From: CAZFIM01 sp964519615
Lineage (GTDB): Bacteria > Chloroflexota > Dehalococcoidia > GIF9 > UBA5629
Reading direction: 5' to 3'
DNA length: 20,480 bases
Assembly: GCA_964519615.1 (NCBI GenBank)
Contig: CAZFIM010000043.1
Span: 1 to 20,480 of the forward strand
In this document: piece after piece, positions 16,302 through 20,480 of the stretch
How the letters are laid out: each line of letters opens with the position of its first letter
Position numbering within the stretch: the stretch's first letter is position 1
Made by a program: the position numbers and the translations under genes
Notes under the pieces: generated by a model
What the model was told of the DNA's origin: nothing
Database searches by the model: none
The model's input: only the letters and a program-made list of their open reading frames with translations

Positions 16302-16336
16302 ATGCTTTCAATTCCCCGGGGATTCGCTGTAGTGCG

Positions 16337-16855
16337 TCAATATTCAATGCCGCGGCGCGCACGGATTCCCTGCTGAAAGGGATGCTTGATCATCGTCATT
16401 TCCGTTACCAGATCCGCCCGTTTTATGATCTCCCTCGGCGCATTGCGTCCGGTTAATACGATCTCCAGCCCCTCCGGCTTTTTATTGATAAGCTCCAGCA
16501 GCCTTCGTGCGCTCAGCAATCCCATATCGATAGCAATAAAAACTTCATCCATAATGAGCAGGTCGTAATCATGCATTCTGCTTTCAACAAGCTGCAGCGT
16601 CTCCTGCACTTCCTGCGCAAGTTCCCTGTTATCACGGACGAAGTGGCTCCCCCTTCCGAGCCGTTTGATCTCAAAGGCAGGATATTTCTCCAAAAAGAGG
16701 TGTTCCCCGGAAACCTCCCCTTTAAGAAACTGTATGAAGCCCACGCGCAGGCCCTGCCCGGCAGCCCTCAATGCCAGCCCCAGCGCTGCCGTACTCTTCC
16801 CTTTCCCGTCCCCGGTATAGATTTGAATCAGTCCCCTTGTAGTGTTATCGCACAT
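16337..16855 (-). CDS. cobO: Corrinoid adenosyltransferase (CobO/CobA/BtuR type)
   Basis: Transfers the 5'-deoxyadenosyl group of ATP to the cobalt of reduced corrinoids. The 172-residue protein is the P-loop type: GLIQIYTGDGKGKSTAALGL with the loop GDGKGKST at 15-22, FIQFLKG, a Walker B-like LLIMDEVFIAIDMGLL, LTGRNAP and a C-terminal MTMIKHPFQQGIRARRGIEY, which is the family's typical end. It starts with ATG inside the end of cobQ (11-bp overlap), with GGGGAAAGG upstream, so the two are translated together. The substrate may be cobyrinate a,c-diamide made by the cbiA product encoded on the other strand. Length matches the family (about 170-200). Confidence 0.96.
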   Translation of the reverse strand: MCDNTTRGLIQIYTGDGKGKSTAALGLALRAAGQGLRVGFIQFLKGEVSGEHLFLEKYPAFEIKRLGRGSHFVRDNRELAQEVQETLQLVESRMHDYDLLIMDEVFIAIDMGLLSARRLLELINKKPEGLEIVLTGRNAPREIIKRADLVTEMTMIKHPFQQGIRARRGIEY

Positions 16856-18359
16856 GCCCTTTCCCCATGAGAATGCGGTATATTTTATCCATTTTCAGGC
16901 TGCCGCGTACATGCGCAGCAAGGTTATCATAATGCCTGTCGCGCTCAGAAAAGCGGGAATTATCCTCCGGAAGTCCTTTCAGCCGACGTAGAGCGTTGAG
17001 AAGCGTACGGGTAAACAGCTCATTATGAAAAAGCCCGTGCAAATATGTGCCGAAAATCATACCGTCCGCGCTCAGCGCCCCGTCAGCATAATCGGCTGCA
17101 CCCGCAGGAGTTTCCCTTACGCGGAAAGGGCTGAGCGTGCCTCCGGTCTGGCCCATATGAATCTCATAGCCCTCAATATTCATGCCGCGCATAGCTGTTA
17201 AAAGACCATTTGCTGCCTCGACAACGGCTTTTACCTGCGTCGTCGTCTTCTCTTCTGAGAAAGTCGTTTCAACCTCCAGAAGGCCCAACCCCGGGATACT
17301 GCTTTGTTCGGATTCTATATGCAGGGGGTCTGAAATCGCCCTGCCCAGCATCTGATAACCTCCGCAGATACCTATAACCGGTGTGCCCTTGCGCGCTTCT
17401 GCGCAGATCTCCTCCGCCAGCCCCTGACTGCGGAGATAGGCAAGGTCGGATATTGTACTCTTGGTGCCGGGCAGAATTATCAGGTCTGCCCCGGCAAGTC
17501 CGCCGCTGCCGTTCACATAGTGTACGGCAGCGCCCTGCTCCTCCAGAGGATCGAAATCGTCATAGTTGGATATATGTGGCAGCCGTATTACCGCTGCGGT
17601 TAAAGCTGTCCGTCCGGTAGCATTTTCCCTTTCTTCCAGGTACACCGAGTCTTCCTGAGCTATAGCGATGTCTTTGTAATAGGGCACCACGCCCAGCACA
17701 GACTTTCCCGTCCTCTCTTCCAGCATTGCCAGCCCCGGCTGCAGCAGGCTGAGATCGCCGCGGAATTTATTGATAATAAATCCGGCAACCATATCACGCT
17801 CCTCCGCATCCAGCAGCTCCATTGTACCCACCAGTGAAGCGAATACCCCGCCCCTGTCAATATCGCCGGCAAGCAGCACCGGCGCCTGCGCCATACGCGC
17901 GATGCGCATATTCACTATCTCCCTCTGCTTGAGGTTTATCTCAGCGGGGCTTCCTGCCCCCTCGATTACGATAATGTCATACGCTTTGCGCAGCCTCTGC
18001 AGTGAATCTTCGATTACCTTAAGCAGTTCGGGGGTATACCTGTAATACTCGCTTGCCTGGAGCGTTTTGGCCACCTTGCCCAGTACGATAACCTGCGATT
18101 TTGAATCAGCTTCTGGTTTAAGCAATACCGGGTTCATGTACACGGAAGGAGCTATTCCTGCTGCTTCAGCCTGCACCGCCTGCGCACGGCCGATCTCGCC
18201 GCCCTCGGGTGTAACGAAAGAATTGAGCGCCATATTCTGCGCCTTGAAGGGAGCAACCTTATACCCATCCTGGCGGAAAATACGGCACAGCGCCGCTACC
18301 AGCACGCTCTTGCCCACCGAAGACGCCGTTCCCTGCACCATCAGCGTTTTAGCGGCCAC
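16845..18359 (-). CDS. cobQ/cbiP: Cobyric acid synthase
   Basis: Amidates side chains b, d, e and g of adenosylcobyrinate a,c-diamide to cobyric acid, using ATP and glutamine. Read from GTG at 18359 the protein is 504 residues: AKTLMVQGTASSVGKS with the P-loop at 10-18, PFKAQNMALNSFVT at 37-50, IVIEGAGSPAEINL at 130-143, GDIDRGGVFAS at 165-175, PGTKST at 297-302, the amidotransferase nucleophile in GICGGYQMLG (Cys332) and GTYLHGLF with His441. I chose this GTG because AGGGAGG (18369-18375) lies nine bases upstream and homologues start at MAKTLM; an ATG at 18413 would add 18 basic, unconserved residues. The end overlaps cobO. Confidence 0.95.
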   Translation of the reverse strand: MAAKTLMVQGTASSVGKSVLVAALCRIFRQDGYKVAPFKAQNMALNSFVTPEGGEIGRAQAVQAEAAGIAPSVYMNPVLLKPEADSKSQVIVLGKVAKTLQASEYYRYTPELLKVIEDSLQRLRKAYDIIVIEGAGSPAEINLKQREIVNMRIARMAQAPVLLAGDIDRGGVFASLVGTMELLDAEERDMVAGFIINKFRGDLSLLQPGLAMLEERTGKSVLGVVPYYKDIAIAQEDSVYLEERENATGRTALTAAVIRLPHISNYDDFDPLEEQGAAVHYVNGSGGLAGADLIILPGTKSTISDLAYLRSQGLAEEICAEARKGTPVIGICGGYQMLGRAISDPLHIESEQSSIPGLGLLEVETTFSEEKTTTQVKAVVEAANGLLTAMRGMNIEGYEIHMGQTGGTLSPFRVRETPAGAADYADGALSADGMIFGTYLHGLFHNELFTRTLLNALRRLKGLPEDNSRFSERDRHYDNLAAHVRGSLKMDKIYRILMGKGHVR

Positions 18360-18468
18360 TTTCTCCACCCTCCCTCTGTGCAGCCGCCGGCGCAAAAAGC
18401 TCCGGCAGCACATACCGCAGCCGGGCTTTACCTGTAACGATGTGACTTAAAGCGTTTGCTTGCTCCAT
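18349..18468 (-). CDS. Small ORF (39 codons) overlapping the cobQ start; candidate coupled leader peptide
   Basis: On the - strand, ATG at 18468 opens a frame of 39 residues (begins MEQANALSHIVTGKARLRYV) whose TAA lies a few bases after the cobQ GTG, in another frame. The frame stays open further upstream of the ATG without a clear better start. A weak purine-rich GAAAGAG lies about nine bases before the ATG. I recognise no domain. The stop-start overlap with cobQ resembles the coupled gene pairs in the rest of the window, so a translated leader is possible, but chance is not excluded. Confidence 0.35.
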   Translation of the reverse strand: MEQANALSHIVTGKARLRYVLPELFAPAAAQREGGESGR

Positions 18469-18537
18469 AAAAACGGCTCTTTCAATATCCTCACTATATT
18501 GTAGCACGATAGTCTCATATTCGTTATGGCAGCACTT

Positions 18538-18543
18538 ATTATA
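18538..18543 (-). promoter_or_regulatory. Candidate -10 element (TATAAT) upstream of the cobQ-cobO unit
   Basis: A perfect TATAAT reads leftwards at 18543-18538, about 70 bases before the small ORF and about 180 before cobQ. No good -35 hexamer sits 16-18 bases further upstream, so the call rests on the -10 match and position alone. Confidence 0.3.
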
Positions 18544-18652
18544 CGCTAGATAGTAAGTTTAATACCCCGCTGCCTGCCCGATACAAATGCTTCACACTCG
18601 CTCCGCATCTGATATCCGGTAACCCGTTGTTATGTAAAGTTATTTACAGTTA

Positions 18653-18934
18653 TCAACAGAAGCTGACGAATCCGAAGCCTCCGCAAGTGCTGCACGTAAC
18701 CCTCTCCGGCTTAGCGGGCGTGCCCCCAACCTCCTTACCCGTCCCCTTGCAGTTCACACACCACACATCACCCTCTCCCATCATCACAAAACCCGTCCCC
18801 GCGCATACCTCACACTCGCTCTCTATCTCCCGGCCATGCGCCTTCAGTATTTGTGTGCCGCTGCCTCCACATCCTCTGCACCGCTCAAGTTGTTTGCGTC
18901 CTATCATGGTAGTCCTCCCTGATATTGTTTTCAT
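18653..18934 (-). CDS. Stand-alone DnaJ-type zinc-finger protein (four CxxCxGxG-like motifs)
   Basis: A 93-residue protein with four cysteine motifs in order: CRGCGGSG (19-26), CEVCAGTG, CVNCKGTG and CSTCGGFG near the C-terminus. This is the pattern of the DnaJ cysteine-rich domain, which binds two zinc ions, but there is no J domain and no substrate-binding C-terminal domain. Similar small zinc-finger proteins act in protein assembly or redox chaperoning in other systems (for example BSD2-like proteins in plastids), and in bacteria are usually annotated only as hypothetical. I chose ATG at 18934 because AGGAGG (18940-18945) precedes it by five bases; an ATG at 18973 lacks such a site. It is divergent from the WYL regulator. 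Function unknown. Confidence 0.8.
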   Translation of the reverse strand: MKTISGRTTMIGRKQLERCRGCGGSGTQILKAHGREIESECEVCAGTGFVMMGEGDVWCVNCKGTGKEVGGTPAKPERVTCSTCGGFGFVSFC

Positions 18935-18939
18935 CGTTA

Positions 18940-18945
18940 CCTCCT
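18940..18945 (-). promoter_or_regulatory. Shine-Dalgarno deciding the start of the zinc-finger gene
   Basis: AGGAGG reads leftwards five bases before ATG at 18934, a near-perfect ribosome binding site. A second, weaker GGGAGG precedes an internal ATG ten codons later, so a shorter product starting at MIGRKQ is an alternative. Confidence 0.75.
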
Positions 18946-18982
18946 GCGATCCTGTATTTGCTTCCTGCGTCACTACAAAAAG

Positions 18983-19008
18983 AAAAAAGTAACAGCCGTC
19001 CTGCTACT
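18983..19008 (-). terminator. Terminator-like hairpin with U-tract in the leader of the zinc-finger gene
   Basis: Reading leftwards from 19008, AGTAGCAG pairs with CTGTTACT across a GACGG loop (eight pairs, one G-U), followed by TTTTTTCTTTTT. The wobble pair becomes an A-C mismatch on the + strand, so the RNA structure belongs to leftward transcripts. It sits about 50 bases upstream of the zinc-finger gene start. No leftward gene lies just upstream, so it may be an attenuator in that gene's leader or a block on leftward read-through. Confidence 0.5.
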
Positions 19009-19083
19009 TTTATAAGTTGATGCCGGCAATTACTCTCTAGTCCATATCGATTCCCCCTTCTTGACGCTATAGTATCAGCATAG

Positions 19084-19103
19084 AGTGACAACTGTTTGTC
19101 ACT
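19084..19103. promoter_or_regulatory. Perfect 8-bp inverted repeat in the divergent region; candidate operator
   Basis: AGTGACAA-CTGT-TTGTCACT forms a 20-bp palindrome between the zinc-finger gene and the WYL regulator. Its right arm contains TTGTCA (19096-19101), a good -35, with TATTCT 17 bases later for rightward transcription. T residues follow at 19103-19108, so it could form a terminator, but no rightward gene lies upstream that needs one. An operator for the WYL protein, overlapping its own promoter, fits better; this is inference. Confidence 0.45.
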
Positions 19104-19143
19104 TTTTTGCACATTTCATATTCTTTTACGCTGATTATGGTGG

Positions 19144-19149
19144 TATAAT
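19144..19149 (+). promoter_or_regulatory. Extended -10 (TGGTATAAT) upstream of the WYL regulator
   Basis: TATAAT with TGN directly before it lies about 40 bases ahead of the regulator ATG at 19189. The -35 region is poor, as is usual for extended -10 promoters. A second candidate is TTGTCA (19096) with TATTCT (19119), spacer 17. Either would leave a short untranslated leader with GGAG at 19174. Confidence 0.5.
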
Positions 19150-19188
19150 TGTCGCAATATCCGCCATCGCACTGGAGATTCTGCAAAG

Positions 19189-20179
19189 ATGCTTAACCAT
19201 GACAGATTAGCCAGACTGCTTCATCAACTGCTGCTGTTTTGCAGCAACCGTGAAGGCATGACGGTGGAAGAACTTGCTGACCGCTGTGAGGTCAGCGAGC
19301 GGCAGATATACCGCGATATCAGAACGCTGGAGGACCATCTGCAAATCCCCTTCTGGAAGCCGGCGCGCAATAAAATCGCCGTATCTGAATGGTACATGCT
19401 GCCGGCGATAAACCTGAGCCTGCCGGAGGCGATGACGCTCTTCTTTGCCTGCCGGCTGCTGCGCAGCTATATCAATACCTACAATCCCGCCATCGCCACC
19501 ACCCTGCTCAAGCTCTATCCCATGGTCACCGGCCCCTTCGGCGAGCAGATACGCAAGGATGTGGAATGGATGCAGCGGCAGAGGAAGGACGAGCGCTTCT
19601 CCGATGTGCTGCAGAAGCTGGGCACCGCCTGGCGGCAGGGACGGTGCGCCCGCGTAGACTATCTTACGCTGGGCGAGAGCGAGCCCAAGGAGCGAGTGAT
19701 CGAGCCCTATTTCATTCAGCCTTCGGTAACCGAGCACGGCACCTATGTGATCGCCCGCTGCCGCCTGACCGGCTCCATCCGCACCTTCAAGGTCGAGCGC
19801 ATTCAGCGCATCGAACTGCTGGACGAGCGCTATACCATACCGCAGGACTTCGATGCCAACGAGTTTCTGGGCTCATCCATCGGCATCACCACCGGCGGCA
19901 GGGTGCGTACGGTCAGGCTTAAATTCGCACCGCAGGTGGCGCGCATCGCCGAGGAGACGACATGGCATCCCACACAACAGACGCAGCTCCAGCTTGACGG
20001 ATCCATTATCGTTTCCATGAAGGTACAGCTTACTCAGGACATTTATACGCGCATCCTGGGGTGGGGGGACAGGNNNNNNNNNNAGGCTTGAGGTGCTTGC
20101 CCCGGCAAGCCTCAGGGAAGGCATCGCCCGCTCACTGGCAAGCACACTGGAGATGTACAGCAGACAAACGGAGTCGTGA
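19189..20179 (+). CDS. WYL-domain transcriptional regulator (DeoR-like HTH), interrupted by assembly gap
   Basis: Predicted DNA-binding regulator. Residues about 10-60 hold a DeoR/HTH_11-type helix-turn-helix (MTVEELADRCEVSERQIYRDIRTLE, split as a standard recognition helix). Residues about 144-215 form the WYL domain, with VDYLTLG, RVIEPYFI, TYVIARCRLTGSIRTFKVERI and ELLDERY. Residues from about 238 on are the WCX extension, ending at the gap in TRILGWGDR. After 10 N (20074-20083) the sequence resumes as AGG CTT GAG..., encoding RLEVLAPASLREGI and ending at TGA 20179, which is the usual WCX ending; so it is one gene of about 325 residues, and the true gap length should be a multiple of three. 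WYL domains sense small ligands or nucleic acids. The target is unknown; the divergent zinc-finger gene is the nearest candidate. Confidence 0.88.
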
Positions 20180-20207
20180 CAGATATTAATGTGAAATAAT
20201 CAGCATT

Positions 20208-20232
20208 TTGAGATCACACGTTGTGATTTCAA
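20208..20232 (+). repeat. Inverted repeat/hairpin downstream of the WYL gene
   Basis: TTGAGATCACA pairs with TGTGATTTCAA around a CGT loop: eleven pairs including one G-U that is only a pair in rightward RNA. It starts 29 bases after the WYL stop. There is no U-tract, so it is not a textbook intrinsic terminator, though it may stabilise or end the transcript. Confidence 0.5.
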
Positions 20233-20250
20233 GCGCAGGCAGGCCAATCT

Positions 20251-20304
20251 GTCATCACGAAGCCCGACACCGTCGAGCTGTGGCGATCCCGCTTGAGCGG
20301 CGGG
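20251..20304. repeat. REP-like palindromic element
   Basis: AGCcCGAC-ACC-GTCGaGCT (20261-20279) and CCGC-TTGA-GCGG (20289-20300) form two adjacent hairpins within a segment that begins GTCATCACGAAGCC and ends CGGCGGGA. The style (TCATCACGAAGCCCG...TGTGGCGAT) resembles short dispersed intergenic palindromes of environmental bacteria. A single copy is visible here, so the repeat call is by resemblance. Confidence 0.4.
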
Positions 20305-20317
20305 AGGGGTGCCTCGT

Positions 20318-20480
20318 ATTCATGAGGATGTTTGAAGGGGCTTACCCCCTTCATTAAAAATATTAACCCCTTCCCTTCAAAGGGAATGGCCAGGGGATAG
20401 GTAAACAACCCCTACTTCGAATTAAATTCATGAGGATGTTTGAAGGGGCTTACCCCCTTCATTAAAAATATTAACCCCTT
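20318..20480 (+). repeat. Direct repeat with 108-bp period, second copy cut by window end
   Basis: The 55 bases from 20318 to 20372 (ATTCATGAGGATGTTTGAAG onward) recur exactly at 20426-20480, a period of 108. Each copy contains the inverted repeat TGAAGGGG-CTTAC-CCCCTTCA (20333-20353 in copy 1). The first unit also holds TTCCCTT-CA-AAGGGAA (20371-20386) nested in CCCCT...AGGGG (20367-20396). Because copy 2 is cut by the window edge, the array may be longer. Confidence 0.85.

Larger units (their letters stand above)
20180..20480. other. Gene-free right end: hairpins, REP-like element and direct repeats
   Basis: No credible coding frame is seen in the last 300 bases after the WYL gene. The stretch is filled by short inverted repeats and a 108-bp direct repeat described separately, which suggests a repeat-rich intergenic region continuing past the window. 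Confidence 0.6.

Noticed and set aside
16310..16325. Palindrome TCCCCGGGGA in the hemL-cobO gap as a bidirectional terminator
   Set aside because: The arms meet with no loop, perfect symmetry is only ten bases, and there is no T-tract on either side.
18067..18450. Open + strand frame of about 127 codons opposite cobQ
   Set aside because: It mirrors the conserved N-terminal half of cobQ, is serine/alanine-rich with no domain, and has no ribosome binding site.
18420..18650. Cobalamin riboswitch upstream of cobQ
   Set aside because: I looked for the conserved B12-box-like sequence and the usual GC-rich core on the - strand and found nothing convincing; the same is true of 5483-5736.
18640..18658. 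DnaA-box-like sequences (TTATTTACA, TTATCAACA) suggesting an origin
   Set aside because: Only one site is within one mismatch of the consensus; there is no cluster, no dnaA/dnaN neighbour and no AT-rich unwinding element.
1..20480. CRISPR array, tRNA, rRNA, transposase or prophage genes
   Set aside because: No regularly spaced repeat-spacer pattern, no recognisable tRNA or rRNA sequence and no transposase or phage-like protein was found; the 108-bp repeat is too long in period and contains palindromes unlike CRISPR units.

Overview
The window is a dense tetrapyrrole factory from what looks like an anaerobic bacterium. It carries the anaerobic (early cobalt) type of cobalamin genes: a CbiG-CbiH fusion and a CbiA, with no oxygen-dependent CobG type. 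It also carries the siroheme-dependent 'alternative' heme route (AhbA/B, AhbC, AhbD), which is known from sulfate reducers, methanogens and other strict anaerobes. Gene style, the excisionase-like regulator, the repeat-rich right end and the presence of a WYL regulator would fit a Chloroflexota (Dehalococcoidia-like) genome, but a deltaproteobacterium or deep-branching Firmicute cannot be excluded from sequence alone. A run of 10 N at 20074-20083 shows this is a draft scaffold.

Layout. (1) 1-5482, + strand: the 3' end of a HemN/HemW-like radical SAM gene, then a tightly packed corrin-ring block: cobI/cbiL, cobM/cbiF, a cbiG-cbiH(cobJ) fusion and cbiA/cobB. A 27-codon small ORF overlaps the cbiA start. 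(2) 5483-5736: the only sizeable gap within the + strand block, AT-rich with two small palindromes; no confident promoter. (3) 5737-16301, + strand: a ten-gene, mostly overlapping operon. It starts with a MerR/excisionase-type regulator with an unusual helical C-terminal domain, followed by ahbC, ahbD, a fused ahbA-ahbB, a CysG-N/SirC-type precorrin-2 dehydrogenase, hemA, hemC, a cobA-hemD fusion, hemB and hemL. (4) 16337-18468, - strand, convergent: cobQ/cbiP then cobO (corrinoid adenosyltransferase), preceded by a candidate 39-codon small ORF that overlaps the cobQ start. (5) 18653-19188, - strand: a small stand-alone DnaJ-type zinc-finger protein with a terminator-like hairpin in its upstream leader, and a palindrome in the region it shares with the divergent WYL regulator. 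(6) 19189-20179, + strand: a WYL-domain transcription regulator interrupted by the assembly gap. (7) 20180-20480: no gene; hairpins, a REP-like element and a direct repeat with a 108-bp period that runs off the window.

How the genes fit together. HemA and HemL make 5-aminolevulinate from glutamyl-tRNA. HemB, HemC and the HemD half of the fusion make uroporphyrinogen III. The CobA half methylates it to precorrin-2, and the SirC-type protein oxidises this to sirohydrochlorin. From there the road forks. After iron insertion, AhbAB, AhbC and AhbD carry siroheme through didecarboxysiroheme and iron-coproporphyrin III to heme b. After cobalt insertion, CbiL, CbiF, CbiG-CbiH and CbiA, then CobO and CobQ, build adenosylcobyric acid. 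No dedicated chelatase is visible, and several corrin genes (cbiC, cbiD, cbiE/T, cbiJ, cobD, cobU/S/T) must lie elsewhere, probably partly to the left of the window. The most interesting unexplained parts are the regulator that opens the heme operon, the zinc-finger/WYL divergent region with its palindrome and leader hairpin, and the two small overlapping ORFs.
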